64,000 nucleotides of DNA. It comes from Azospirillum sp. B21. GTDB lineage: Bacteria > Pseudomonadota > Alphaproteobacteria > Azospirillales > Azospirillaceae. This document shows, in pieces, positions 14,723 through 25,075 of the stretch. The notes under the pieces are model-generated. The model had not been told where the DNA came from, ran no database searches, and was given only the letters and a program-made list of their open reading frames with translations. The DNA is taken from NCBI RefSeq assembly GCF_008364825.1, contig NZ_VTTO01000013.1:62001-126000 (forward strand), in the 5' to 3' direction. Position numbers and translations under genes: made by a program. Position 1 is the stretch's first letter; each line of letters starts with the position of its first letter.

Positions 14723-16711
14723 GTGTTCGATCGGATGAAGCTTCAGGTTCTGGCGAACCACGCGCGCTCGGCGGCCGAGAACATGGCCCACACGCTCCAG
14801 CGCACCGCCCATTCCGCCTTCGTCAAGGAGACGGAGGATTTCACTGTCATGCTGCTGAACCGCCGGGGCGAGACCTTCGGCGTGCCGATGGAGCTGGGGG
14901 CGACCTGGTATCCGGGCCTGACCTATGGTCGCGCCATCGACATGGTCGAGGATTACCGGCCGGGCGACGTCGCCTTCACCAACGATCCCTATTCCGGCTT
15001 CGTGGCGACCCACGCCCCCGACACCCACCTGTGGAAGCCGGTCTTCTACGATGGCGAGATCATCGCCTGGACCGGCGGGCACATCCACAACACCGACATG
15101 GGCGGCGCGGTCCCGGCCTCGCTGTCGCGGGCGCTGACGGAGATTCATCAGGAGGGCATCCGCTTCCCGCCGATGAAGCTGGTCCGCGAAGGGGTGTTCG
15201 ACGAGCAGATCCTGCGGATCATGACCACCAACGTCCGCAAGCCCGACCTGAACATCGGCGACATCAAGGCGCTGGTCGGTGCGCTCAACACCGGGGAGCG
15301 CAAGATCCTCGCCATGGTCGAGAAGTTCGGCAAGGCTGCCTTCCTCGACGGCGTCGACGCGCTGCTGGACCATGCCGAGGCGCAGGCGCGCGACATCCTG
15401 CGCGCCATGCCCGACGGGCAGTGGGTGTTCGCCGACTACGCCGACGAGGATTCGGTCGAGGCCAACCCCTGCCGCCTGAAGCTGACCCTGACGATCCGGG
15501 GCGACGAGGCGATCCTGGACTTCACCGGGTCGGACCCGCAGCTGGCATCCTCGCTCAACGTGCCGTCGGGCGGCGATCCCCGGCACACCATCCTGCTGGT
15601 CGGCGTCTATTACGTCCTCTACACCCTCAACCCGAAAATTCTGCTGAACACCGGCCTGACCCGGCCCTTCACCTGCATCGCGCCGGAAGGGTCGGTGCTG
15701 AACCCGACCTTCCCGGCGGCGGTGGGGATGCGGTCGCTGACCTGCGCGCGGCTGCGCTCGGTCATCTTCGGCGCCTTCTCACAGGCGGTGCCGGAACGTC
15801 TTCCGGCGGCGCCGGCCGGCAACAACTGCATCGTCAACGTGATGACCACCGACGAGCGGACGGGCAACCGCATCATCGCGGCGGTCAACCCGGTGGTCGG
15901 CGGCGGCGGCGGCATGCCGCACCGCGACGGCACCAACGGATCGGGGGCGGACGCGGCCTATCTGAAGAACACGCCGATCGAGATCACCGAGATGGAAACC
16001 CCGGTGGAGTTCGTCCGCTACGGGCTGGCGACCGACAGCGGCGGGGCCGGGCGCTGGCGCGGCGGGCTTGCCACCCACATGGCCTTCCGGGTCTTCTCGC
16101 CCGACACTCGGATCACCGCGCGCAACCGCGACCGTGGCTTTTTCCGCCCCTGGGGCGTGCTGGGCGGCCGGGCGGCGGGCCTGTCCGACATGGTGGTCAA
16201 TCCCGGCACGGCGGGAGAGCGGCGGCTGGGCAACATCGACACCGCGGTCCTGCAGCCGGGCGATGTGCTGGACATCCGCTCGGCCGGCGGCGGCGGGCGG
16301 GGCGACCCGTTCACGCGCGAGGCATGGCGGGTGGCCCGGGACGTGGCGCGCGGCTATGTCTCGGTGGAGGCGGCGGAGCGGGAGTATGGCGTCGTCGTCC
16401 GCGACGGCATACTCGACACGGAGGCCACCGGACGGCTGCGGGCCGACCGGACGGCACCCACCGGGCATTTCCATTTCGGACCGGAGCGCGAAGGGTACGA
16501 GCGGCAATGGACCCCGGCCGCCTATGATTTCCTGACGCGGACCCTGGACGGCCTGCCGATCCACTGGCGCTTCTTCGCCAAGACGGAGATCTTCCATCGC
16601 ATGGCCGGCCGCACCGGGGCGGATGGGGTGGAGGCCGCGCTGGAGGAGGTCTATGCCCGCTTCCCCGAGATGCCCCGTTCCAAGGCACTTGTCCGGGAGG
16701 CGGCGGAATGA
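14723..16711 (+). CDS. hyuB: Hydantoinase/oxoprolinase subunit B
   Basis: A 662-residue HyuB family protein (hydantoinase_B), partner of HyuA. The family signatures are clear: SAAENMAHTLQRTAHSAFVK at the start, the DVAFTNDPYSG metal-site region, HAPDTHLWKPVF, GGHIHNTDMGG, and FTGSDPQ; RNRDRGFFRPWGVLGG and the AGGGGRGDP glycine loop end the main domain. After about residue 550 there is a further C-terminal segment rich in W, F and charged residues (FHFGPEREGYERQW). I use GTG 14723, five bases after hyuA, since GGAG precedes it and the family begins close to here. The next gene overlaps by ATGA, so the operon is tightly coupled. Confidence 0.88.
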   Translation: MFDRMKLQVLANHARSAAENMAHTLQRTAHSAFVKETEDFTVMLLNRRGETFGVPMELGATWYPGLTYGRAIDMVEDYRPGDVAFTNDPYSGFVATHAPDTHLWKPVFYDGEIIAWTGGHIHNTDMGGAVPASLSRALTEIHQEGIRFPPMKLVREGVFDEQILRIMTTNVRKPDLNIGDIKALVGALNTGERKILAMVEKFGKAAFLDGVDALLDHAEAQARDILRAMPDGQWVFADYADEDSVEANPCRLKLTLTIRGDEAILDFTGSDPQLASSLNVPSGGDPRHTILLVGVYYVLYTLNPKILLNTGLTRPFTCIAPEGSVLNPTFPAAVGMRSLTCARLRSVIFGAFSQAVPERLPAAPAGNNCIVNVMTTDERTGNRIIAAVNPVVGGGGGMPHRDGTNGSGADAAYLKNTPIEITEMETPVEFVRYGLATDSGGAGRWRGGLATHMAFRVFSPDTRITARNRDRGFFRPWGVLGGRAAGLSDMVVNPGTAGERRLGNIDTAVLQPGDVLDIRSAGGGGRGDPFTREAWRVARDVARGYVSVEAAEREYGVVVRDGILDTEATGRLRADRTAPTGHFHFGPEREGYERQWTPAAYDFLTRTLDGLPIHWRFFAKTEIFHRMAGRTGADGVEAALEEVYARFPEMPRSKALVREAAE

Positions 16712-17016
16712 GCGAGGCGGCTGGCGGCCGGCTGGTCAGGTTGGCCGAGACTGGGCGGGTGCCGGTCCGCTTCCTGCTGGATGGCGTGGAGCGGGTGGCG
16801 CTGTCGGGAGATACGGTGCTGACGGCGATCCTCACCAACGCCCCGTCACTGCGGCAGGCGGAATTCGGACCGGAGCGGCGCGCCGGCTTCTGCCTGATGG
16901 GGGCCTGCCAGGATTGCTGGATCTGGCAGGAACAGGGGCCGCGCCTGCGCGCCTGCTCCACGCAATTGGCCGACGGCATGCGGCTGCTGACCCGGACGCG
17001 GGGGGATTGGCCATGA
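16708..17016 (+). CDS. Small [2Fe-2S]-binding subunit of opine-oxidase-type dehydrogenase
   Basis: A 102-residue ferredoxin-like protein (Fer2_4 family) like the small subunits of opine oxidase, hydrogen cyanide synthase (HcnA-like) and sarcosine oxidase N-termini. The cluster-binding cysteines are seen in GFCLMGACQDCWIW plus a fourth in LRACSTQ. The N-terminal part VRFLLDGVERVALSGDTVLTA is the beta-grasp entry. It overlaps hyuB (ATGA) and is overlapped in turn by the next gene (ATGA), showing a stoichiometric complex with the FAD/NAD subunit. It would transfer electrons between the flavins of the large subunits. Confidence 0.85.
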   Translation: MSEAAGGRLVRLAETGRVPVRFLLDGVERVALSGDTVLTAILTNAPSLRQAEFGPERRAGFCLMGACQDCWIWQEQGPRLRACSTQLADGMRLLTRTRGDWP

Positions 17017-18383
17017 CCGCGCCCACCGAACCGGGTGTCGTGATCGTCGGTGCCGGTCCTGCCGGGATCCGTGCGGCGGAGACGCTGACGGCTGCCGGGC
17101 TGCGTCCGACGGTGATCGACGAGGGCGCGCGGGCCGGCGGGCAGATCTACCGCCGGCCGCCGGAAGGCTTCACCCGTCCGCCCACGACGCTCTACGGGTC
17201 GCAGGCCGGCAAGGCGGTGGCGCTGCACGCGGCCTTCGACGGGCTGGCGGCGGCCGGGCGCATCGTCCATCTGCCGCGCCATTCGGTCGTCGCACTGGCC
17301 GACGGGACGCTGCACGCGGTGGGCGACAGCGGAAGCCGCCGGATCGGCTATGACCGGCTGATCCTGGCGACCGGGGCGACCGACCGCCTCGCCCCCGTGC
17401 CGGGCTGGCAGGCGCCCGGCGTCTACAGCCTGGGCGCGATGCAGATCGCGCTGAAGGCCCAGGGCGTGGCGATGGGGCGGCGGATCGTGCTGGCCGGGTC
17501 GGGGCCGTTGCTGACCCTGCTGGCGACGCAACTGCTGAAGGCGGGGGCGGAGATCGCGGCGGTCCTCGACACCGCCGGCATGCGCGGCCAGATCGCCGCC
17601 TTCGCCGACCTTGCCGTCCGCCCGTCCTTCGCCCTGCAGGGGCTGGCGATGCGGGCGCGGCTGGGGCGGCTCTACCATGCCGGGATCGCAATGGAGGGGA
17701 TCGAGGCGACGGAAACGGGGGTGACGGCGATCCGCTGGACGGATGCCGGCGGACGGGTGCAGCGGACGGCCTGCGACGCGGTCGGGCTGGGCTGGCATCT
17801 GAAGGCGGAAACCCAGCTTGCCGATCTCGCCGGCTGCCGGTTCGACTATGATGAAACCTGGGCACAGTGGTTGCCCCGTGCCGACCGTATGGGCCGTGCC
17901 GGGAACGGCGTCTATCTGGCCGGCGACGGCCTGCGCCTGCTGGGGGCCGACGGGGCGGAGGTGGCCGGCCGCCTTGCTGCGGCAGCCTGTTTGTCGGATC
18001 TGGGACTGCAGGCGCCGGACGTCGCGGCCGACCTGAAGCGGCTCGGCCGGCTGGAACGCTTCGCGCGCGGCATTGCCCGTGCCTTCCCCTGGCCGGCCGA
18101 TCAGGTGCGTGCCCTGCCCGATGACGCCGTCCTGTGCCGCTGCGAGGGGGTCACCGCGGGTGCGGTGCGTGAAACGGCGGCCTATGGCGGGGCGGAGGTC
18201 AACCGGGTGAAATCCTTGGGCCGTGCCGGGATGGGACGCTGCCAGGGCCGCTATTGCCAGCTTGCGGCGGCCGACCTGATCGCCGCCTCCGGCGGGCTTG
18301 CGCATGCTGGAGACGTGGGCCGCCTGCGTGCGCAAGCCCCGGTTCGCCCGACGCCGGTCCGCGCGTTTCTGGAGGAGGAGTGA
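17013..18383 (+). CDS. FAD/NAD(P)-binding oxidoreductase subunit with BFD-like [2Fe-2S] domain
   Basis: A 456-residue pyridine-nucleotide-disulfide oxidoreductase-type subunit, like opine oxidase A and HcnB. Seen: GVVIVGAGPAGIRAAETL (FAD fold), ILATGATDRLAPVPGWQAPG, a second dinucleotide fold RIVLAGSGPLLTLLATQLLKAG near residue 160, and a C-terminal BFD-like iron-sulfur domain with LCRCEGVTAG and GMGRCQGRYCQ supplying four cysteines. It overlaps the small ferredoxin gene by ATGA. The DAO-type subunit expected in these complexes is absent from this operon and is probably the gene at 8712-9857. The stop codon abuts that of the convergent molybdoenzyme gene (TGATCA). Confidence 0.87.
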   Translation: MTAPTEPGVVIVGAGPAGIRAAETLTAAGLRPTVIDEGARAGGQIYRRPPEGFTRPPTTLYGSQAGKAVALHAAFDGLAAAGRIVHLPRHSVVALADGTLHAVGDSGSRRIGYDRLILATGATDRLAPVPGWQAPGVYSLGAMQIALKAQGVAMGRRIVLAGSGPLLTLLATQLLKAGAEIAAVLDTAGMRGQIAAFADLAVRPSFALQGLAMRARLGRLYHAGIAMEGIEATETGVTAIRWTDAGGRVQRTACDAVGLGWHLKAETQLADLAGCRFDYDETWAQWLPRADRMGRAGNGVYLAGDGLRLLGADGAEVAGRLAAAACLSDLGLQAPDVAADLKRLGRLERFARGIARAFPWPADQVRALPDDAVLCRCEGVTAGAVRETAAYGGAEVNRVKSLGRAGMGRCQGRYCQLAAADLIAASGGLAHAGDVGRLRAQAPVRPTPVRAFLEEE

Positions 18384-20711
18384 TCACAGGAGCTTGTCGA
18401 GCGTGATCGGAAACTCCCGCACCCGCCGTCCGGTGGCGTTGTGGATGGCGTTGGCGACGGCGGCTCCGGTGCCGGTGATGCCGATCTCGCCGATGCCGCG
18501 GGCGCCCATCGGTGCATGCGGGTCCGGGATGTCGGTCCAGATCACCTCGATCTCCGGCACGTCCAGATGCACGGGGAGGTGATAGTCGGACAGGTTGCGG
18601 TTCATGATCCGGCCGTTCCGCCCGTCGAACTGCGTCTCCTCCATCAGGGCCAGCCCCAGCCCCATGATGATGCCGCCGCGGAACTGGCTCGCCGCCGTCT
18701 TCGGGTTGAGGATCCGGCCGCAGTCGAAGGAGCCGAGGAAGCGGCTGACCCGCGTCTCGCCGGTGATGGCGTTGACGCGCACCTCGCAGAACATCGCGCC
18801 GTGGGAATGCATCGACCAGTGCATCGTCTCCAGCGGCATCGGCGCGCTGCCCTCCACCACCAGTTCGCTGCGCCCCGACCGCGCCAGGATCGAAGCGTAG
18901 CTCTCGAACCGGCCGGGCTCATCCAGCTTGCGCAGACCGGCATCGGCGCATTCCACCTCGTCGGCACCGAGCCCGGCCAGCGGTGAGTCGTTGCCGGCGA
19001 GCTTCAGCAACTCGCCGACCAGCTCCTGGTGGGCCATCATCACGGAGAGGCCGACCGATGCCGTCTGCTGGGACCCGCCGGCAAGGATGACGCCGGGCAA
19101 CGAGGAATCGCCGTAGCGGACCGTCACCGCCTCCAGCGGCAGGCCGAGCCGGTCGGCGGCGACCTGCGTGTGGGTGGTCGCGGTGCCCATGCCCATCTCA
19201 TGCGCCGCCACGTCGATGCGGGCATGTCCGGCGGCGTCCAGCGTGATGCGCGCCGCACCGCCGGGCATGCGGTGGTAGGGGTAGGTCGCGGTGGCGCAGC
19301 CCATGCCGACGAGCCAGTCGCCCTCCCGCCGCGACCGCGGCACCGGGTTCCGCCGTTCCCAGCCGAAGCGCTGCGCACCGGCCCGGTACGCCGCCACGAT
19401 GTTGCGGGAGGAGAAGGGCCGGCCGGAGAGCGGGTCCTTTTCCGGTTCGTTGAGGATGCGCAGCTCGACCGGATCCATCCCAAGCTGCTCGGCCAGTTCG
19501 TCCATCGCGCATTCCAATGCCACGGTGCCGACCGCTTCGCCGGGTGCGCGCATGAAGGTGTTGGCGACCATGTCGAGGTAGCAGGTCTGCACCTCCAGCG
19601 CGAAGGTCTTGGCGGCGTAGGCGCTTTGGGTCGGCAGGATGAAGGGCTCCGGCATCGGGCTGTGGCGCGTCTTCGGCGTCACGCCGCGATGGATGATCGC
19701 CGTCAGGCGCCCGTCGGCATCGGCGCCGAGCGCCACCCGCTGCTCCGTCGGGCTGCGGCCGCCGACGATGCGGTACACGCCCTCACGCGACAGGGCGATG
19801 CGGACCGGGCGACCGGCCAGCCGCGCCGCCGCCGCCGCGAGGATCTGGTGCTGCCACAGCCCCTTGGCGCCGAAGCCGCCGCCGACGAAGGGGGAGCTGA
19901 CATGGACCTGGGCCTCCTCCAGGTCGAAGATCTGCGCCATCGACCATGCGGTGTGCGCGACCGCCTGCGTGGCGTCATGGATGAACAGCTCGTCGCCCCG
20001 CCAGACCAGCGTCGCGCCATGCGGTTCCAGGGCGTTGTGATTGTGGCCCGGCGTGGTGTAGACCGCCTCGACCTTGTGCGGAGCGGCGGCGAAGGCCGCA
20101 TCGGCATCGCCGACCACCGCGCGCAACGGCTCGCCCATGAAGGTCCCGACCTCGCACCCGTCGGCGGTCGGCAGGGAAGTCGCCGCCGGCTCCTCGGCAT
20201 AGGTCACGCGGATCAGCGAGCGGGCATGGTCGGCCTGCTCCTGGGTTTCGGCGAGCACCAGGGCAATGGGTTCGCCGTTCCAGCGTACCCGGTCGTCCTG
20301 CATGACCGGTGAATCGTCGCCCGCCGCCGCCTTGTCCCCGCTGAGGAAGCGCGGCGGCGGGTTGAGGCGCGGCGCGTTGCGGTGGGTCATCACCAGGACC
20401 ACGCCCGGCGCCGCCTCCGCCGCCCCGGTGTCGAGGGTGACGATTCGGCCCTTGGCGATGGTGCTGTAGGCGAGTGCGGCGTAGACCATGCCGTCCAGCG
20501 CGATTTCCGCCGCGAAGGGGGCGGCGCCCCGCACCTTCAGCGGACCGTCGACCCGGCTGACCGGCTTGCCGATATGACCGTGCTGGCGCCGGATCAACGG
20601 GTCGGGACGACCGCCTGGCAGGAGGGCGCCGGGCGCCAGCTCGACCGCCTTCTTCATCACCGATTGCGCGATGCCCTGCGCCGCTTCCTTGCCCTTGTCT
20701 ACGATGCTCAT
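18384..20711 (-). CDS. Xanthine/aldehyde dehydrogenase family, molybdopterin-binding subunit
   Basis: A 775-residue large subunit of the molybdenum hydroxylase family, closest in style to PaoC (periplasmic aldehyde oxidoreductase) and isoquinoline-type enzymes. Seen: the entry VSRVDGPLKVRGAAPFAAEI, the molybdopterin loop PFVGGGFGAKG, the FMRAPGEAVGT segment holding the arginine, GSQQTASVG, and near the C-terminus GARGIGEIGITGTGAAVANAI with the active-site glutamate. It overlaps the FAD subunit gene by 4 bp (ATGA). The enzyme would hydroxylate an aldehyde or N-heterocycle using water. No Tat signal on any subunit is seen, so it should be cytoplasmic. Confidence 0.88.
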   Translation of the reverse strand: MSIVDKGKEAAQGIAQSVMKKAVELAPGALLPGGRPDPLIRRQHGHIGKPVSRVDGPLKVRGAAPFAAEIALDGMVYAALAYSTIAKGRIVTLDTGAAEAAPGVVLVMTHRNAPRLNPPPRFLSGDKAAAGDDSPVMQDDRVRWNGEPIALVLAETQEQADHARSLIRVTYAEEPAATSLPTADGCEVGTFMGEPLRAVVGDADAAFAAAPHKVEAVYTTPGHNHNALEPHGATLVWRGDELFIHDATQAVAHTAWSMAQIFDLEEAQVHVSSPFVGGGFGAKGLWQHQILAAAAARLAGRPVRIALSREGVYRIVGGRSPTEQRVALGADADGRLTAIIHRGVTPKTRHSPMPEPFILPTQSAYAAKTFALEVQTCYLDMVANTFMRAPGEAVGTVALECAMDELAEQLGMDPVELRILNEPEKDPLSGRPFSSRNIVAAYRAGAQRFGWERRNPVPRSRREGDWLVGMGCATATYPYHRMPGGAARITLDAAGHARIDVAAHEMGMGTATTHTQVAADRLGLPLEAVTVRYGDSSLPGVILAGGSQQTASVGLSVMMAHQELVGELLKLAGNDSPLAGLGADEVECADAGLRKLDEPGRFESYASILARSGRSELVVEGSAPMPLETMHWSMHSHGAMFCEVRVNAITGETRVSRFLGSFDCGRILNPKTAASQFRGGIIMGLGLALMEETQFDGRNGRIMNRNLSDYHLPVHLDVPEIEVIWTDIPDPHAPMGARGIGEIGITGTGAAVANAIHNATGRRVREFPITLDKLL

Positions 20712-21715
20712 GCCCCGTCTCCCGCCAGCCCGCTTTCCGCCAACTCGCCGAGCACGGCGACGATGACCCGTTGCGCCAGTTCGACCTTGAACGCGTTGTC
20801 CCGCAGCGGGGTGGCCTCCGCGAGTTCAGCGGCGGCAGCCGCCTGGAAGGCCGCCTCGGTCGCGGGCTGGCCGCGCAGCGCCTGTTCCGCCTTCGATGCG
20901 CGCCAGGGCTTGTGCGCGACGCCGCCGAGCGCCAGCCGCACATCCGTCACGGTCCCGTTCTCCACCGCCAGGGCCGCGGCGACCGAAACCAGGGCGAAGG
21001 CATAGCTCGACCGGTCGCGGACCTTGCGGTAGGCGGAGCGCGCCGCCGTGGGCAGGGCCGGCAGTTCCACCGCCGTGATGAGGTCGCCCGGCTGCAGCAC
21101 CGTGTCGCGGTCGGGCTCGTCACCGGGCAGCCGGTGCAGATCCGCGAAGGGCAGGCGGCGTTCGCCCTGGGTGCCGGTCAGATGGACGGTCGCGTCGAGG
21201 GCCGCCAGCGCCACGCACATGTCCGACGGGTGGGTTGCGACGCAGGACGGCGAAGCGCCGAGGATCGCATGCATGCGGTTGAAGCCGTCAATGGCGTCGC
21301 AGCCCTGGCCGGGCTCCCGCTTGTTGCAGCGCGATCCGGCCTGATCGTAGAAATAGGCGCAGCGCGTGCGCTGGAGGATGTTCCCCGCCACGGTCGCCAT
21401 GTTGCGGATCTGCGGGGAGGCGCCGGCCAGGATCGCGCGGGCCAGCATCGGATAGCGGCTGCGGACCAGCCGATGCTCGGCAAGGGCGGTGTTGCGCACC
21501 GCCGCACCGATCAGCAGGCCGCCGCCATCGGTCTCCGTGATCCCGTCCGAGAGGCCGGTGACGTCCACAAGCGCCGTGGGACGTTCGATGGTCTCGCGTA
21601 TCAGGTCGACGAGGTTGGTGCCGCCGCCGAGATACCGGGCGCCCGCTTGCTGACCGCCGGCAAGGCGGACCGCGGCGTCCGCATCGGCCGCCTGCGTGTA
21701 GGTGAAGGGCATCAT
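20708..21715 (-). CDS. Xanthine/aldehyde dehydrogenase family, FAD-binding subunit with 4Fe-4S insertion
   Basis: A 335-residue medium subunit (CO dehydrogenase flavoprotein family), PaoB-like. The FAD-binding loops are ARYLGGGTNLVD and GASPQIRNMATVAGNIL. Next comes the cysteine-rich insertion that binds a [4Fe-4S] cluster in PaoB and 4-hydroxybenzoyl-CoA reductase: RTRCAYFYD, SRCNKREPGQGCDAI, and C in SPSCVATHPSDMCV. I chose ATG 21715 because its ATGA overlaps the upstream subunit's stop, standard for this operon type. Electrons from the Mo and [2Fe-2S] centres reach FAD here. Confidence 0.87.
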   Translation of the reverse strand: MMPFTYTQAADADAAVRLAGGQQAGARYLGGGTNLVDLIRETIERPTALVDVTGLSDGITETDGGGLLIGAAVRNTALAEHRLVRSRYPMLARAILAGASPQIRNMATVAGNILQRTRCAYFYDQAGSRCNKREPGQGCDAIDGFNRMHAILGASPSCVATHPSDMCVALAALDATVHLTGTQGERRLPFADLHRLPGDEPDRDTVLQPGDLITAVELPALPTAARSAYRKVRDRSSYAFALVSVAAALAVENGTVTDVRLALGGVAHKPWRASKAEQALRGQPATEAAFQAAAAAELAEATPLRDNAFKVELAQRVIVAVLGELAESGLAGDGA

Positions 21716-22233
21716 TCCGCGGCCTCCGGCTGTGGATTGGCCCGATAGGTTTCGGCGATGGCGTCGATGATGCCGTTGTGCGCGCCGCAGCGGCACAGGT
21801 TGCCGCTCATCCGCTCGCGCAGTTCGTCGCGGCTGTAGGGAATCGATGTGGCGTGGAGGTCGCCGGTGATGTGGCTGGGCACCCCGCGCCGTAATTCCTC
21901 GATCATGCCGATGGCCGAACAGATCTGGCCGGGCGTGCAGTAGCCGCACTGGAAGCCGTCATGCTCGATGAAGGCCTGCTGCAACGGGTGCAGCGCACCG
22001 TCGGCGCCGACGCCTTCTATCGTGGTGACCGAGCGGCCTTCATACTGCACCGCAAGCGCAAGGCAGGAGAGGATGCGCTGGCCGTCCACCAGCACCGTGC
22101 AGGCGCCGCAGGCACCCTGATCGCAGCCCTTCTTGGTGCCGGACAGGTGGAGCTTTTCACGCAGCAGGTCGAGCAGGGAGACGCGTGGATCATCCGGCAG
22201 ATCCACGTCGGTCCCGTTCACGGTGATACCCAT
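21712..22233 (-). CDS. Xanthine/aldehyde dehydrogenase family, [2Fe-2S] subunit
   Basis: A 173-residue iron-sulfur subunit with the two expected clusters: CDQGACGACTVLVDG plus the cysteine in ILSCLAL in the plant-ferredoxin-like domain (residues about 38-75), and CGYCTPGQ plus MSGNLCRCGAHNGI in the helical domain. A loop TSIPYSRDELRERM preceding the last pair is typical of PaoA. Unlike E. coli PaoA there is no twin-arginine leader; it starts directly MGITVNG. It is promoter-proximal in the three-gene operon, downstream of the sigma-54 activator on the same strand (gap 103 bp). Confidence 0.88.
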   Translation of the reverse strand: MGITVNGTDVDLPDDPRVSLLDLLREKLHLSGTKKGCDQGACGACTVLVDGQRILSCLALAVQYEGRSVTTIEGVGADGALHPLQQAFIEHDGFQCGYCTPGQICSAIGMIEELRRGVPSHITGDLHATSIPYSRDELRERMSGNLCRCGAHNGIIDAIAETYRANPQPEAAE

Positions 22234-22336
22234 CTGTTCCTCCCGGCGAACCAGGGCCGGCCGGTGGGGACCGGCCGCCGCCTGAAGCGGGATAACAAGC
22301 GGGAAGCGATTTGGTGCCGTTCACGATTGCGCGGCC

Positions 22337-23764
<1,428 letters not shown>

Positions 23765-23810
23765 CCGACAGACCTCCGTGACGCCCATTGTCAAGATACT
23801 GAACATTATC

Positions 23811-23827
23811 TGTCAGAAAAGTGGACA
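23811..23827. promoter_or_regulatory. Candidate activator (UAS) site, TGTC-N9-GACA
   Basis: TGTCAGAAAAGTGGACA lies about 140 bp upstream of the -24 element at 23957, a normal enhancer distance. A partial IHF-like sequence (AATCAA from 23923) lies between them and could provide the DNA bend. Arms are only four bases, so the call is tentative. Confidence 0.3.
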
Positions 23828-23956
23828 CGGTGAAAGCGCCCATTTGCAAGGGTGTCCGGCGGCATCAGGGGGCGGCCTGTCCAAAATCCATGCCCCCTGG
23901 GTCCCCACATTGGGCATCGCGCAATCAAAGTCCTTTCTTTTCAACTGTTTGCCAAT

Positions 23957-23973
23957 TTGGCACGCCCGTTGCT
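23957..23973 (+). promoter_or_regulatory. Sigma-54 (-24/-12) promoter
   Basis: TTGGCACGCCCGTTGCT matches the sigma-54 consensus (TGGCAC-N5-TTGC[A/T]) at every conserved base with the required 10 bp between GG and GC. Transcription should start near 23984, about 100 bp before the dehydrogenase gene at 24083. The activator is encoded divergently at 22337-23764. Confidence 0.85.
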
Positions 23974-24082
23974 CTCTACCTTTCCGCAACGTGCCCCACC
24001 CAAACAATCCGCTTCACGCCTTATATCCGGCAGGAGGCAGGATAGGGGCTAAAGCCAGGCAAAAGGGGGATATGCACGCGCC

Positions 24083-24994
24083 ATGACAAAGCAGCGCATC
24101 GCGATCATCGGCGGCGGACTGATGGGGCACGGCATCGCGCAGGCCTTCGCCGCCGCCGGACATCGCGTCGCGATCCAGGAACCCGATGCCGACCGCCGGG
24201 CGGCGATCCTCGGCCATATCCGCCGGAACCTTCAGCTCCTGGGAGAGGACAGCGCGGTCGCCGAGCTGATCCACCCGCAGGAAATGCTGGCGGACGCCGT
24301 CGCCGGCGCGGACATCGTGATCGAAGCGGTGCCGGAGGATCTGGCCCTCAAGCAGCGGGTCTTCGCGGCGGTCGAGGCGGCGGCTCCCGCCCACGCGCTT
24401 CTGGCCAGCAACACGTCGGTCATCCCGATCACCCGGATCATGGAGCCACTCGGCGACAAGAGCCGTGTCATGGGCACCCATTGGTGGAACCCGCCCCATC
24501 TGATCCCGCTGGTCGAGGTGGTCCAGACCCAGGACACAGATGATGCGGCGGTGGAGGCGATGATTGGCCTGCTGGCGTCCATCGGCAAGACGCCGGTGCA
24601 TGTCCGCAAGGATGTTCCCGGCTTCATCGGCAACCGCCTGCAGCATGCGATGTGGCGCGAGGCGATCGCCCTGGTCGAGAGCGGCGTCTGCGATGCCGAA
24701 ACGGTGGACACCGTGGTTAAGTCAAGCTTCGGCCGGCGGCTCGCCGTCTTGGGGCCGCTGGAGAACGCCGATCTCGTCGGCACCGACCTGACACTGGCGG
24801 TGCACGGGCATGTCCTGGCCGATCTCGACCGCAGCGCCGGCCCGCAGCAGCTCCTGCGCGATCTGGTCGCCTCCGGGCGGCTCGGCATGAAGGCGGGCGC
24901 CGGATTCCGGACCTGGACCGAGGCACAGCGGCAGGAGGTCGCCGACGGCCTTGCCGCCCACCTCCGCCGCCTGGATGGCGTCGACCACAGCTGA
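24083..24994 (+). CDS. 3-hydroxyacyl-CoA dehydrogenase family protein (L-carnitine dehydrogenase-like)
   Basis: A 303-residue NAD-dependent beta-hydroxyacid dehydrogenase. Seen: IAIIGGGLMGHGIAQAFAAAG (NAD fold), IEAVPEDLALKQRVF, SNTSVIPITRI with the catalytic serine region, GTHWWNPPHLIPLVEVV with the catalytic histidine, and KDVPGFIGNRLQHAM. The HWWNPP form and the single-domain length match L-carnitine dehydrogenase and relatives acting on free hydroxyacids better than acyl-CoA enzymes. It is first in a sigma-54 operon followed by a BKACE and a 3-hydroxybutyrate dehydrogenase, the order expected for oxidation of a beta-hydroxy acid and cleavage of the keto product. Substrate remains an inference. 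Confidence 0.82.
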   Translation: MTKQRIAIIGGGLMGHGIAQAFAAAGHRVAIQEPDADRRAAILGHIRRNLQLLGEDSAVAELIHPQEMLADAVAGADIVIEAVPEDLALKQRVFAAVEAAAPAHALLASNTSVIPITRIMEPLGDKSRVMGTHWWNPPHLIPLVEVVQTQDTDDAAVEAMIGLLASIGKTPVHVRKDVPGFIGNRLQHAMWREAIALVESGVCDAETVDTVVKSSFGRRLAVLGPLENADLVGTDLTLAVHGHVLADLDRSAGPQQLLRDLVASGRLGMKAGAGFRTWTEAQRQEVADGLAAHLRRLDGVDHS

Positions 24995-25075
24995 CCGCCG
25001 GCGAGACCATTTCGCGACGCTCAAGTTTCAATCGTCCGCTGCCTCTCCGGCCGGACCAGAACAGGAGGGCCATGC

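Noticed and set aside
22310-22331. Sigma-54-like promoter before the molybdoenzyme operon (minus strand, GGCAC...CGCTT)
   Set aside because: Only 9 bp lie between GG and GC instead of the required 10, and the -12 element lacks TT.
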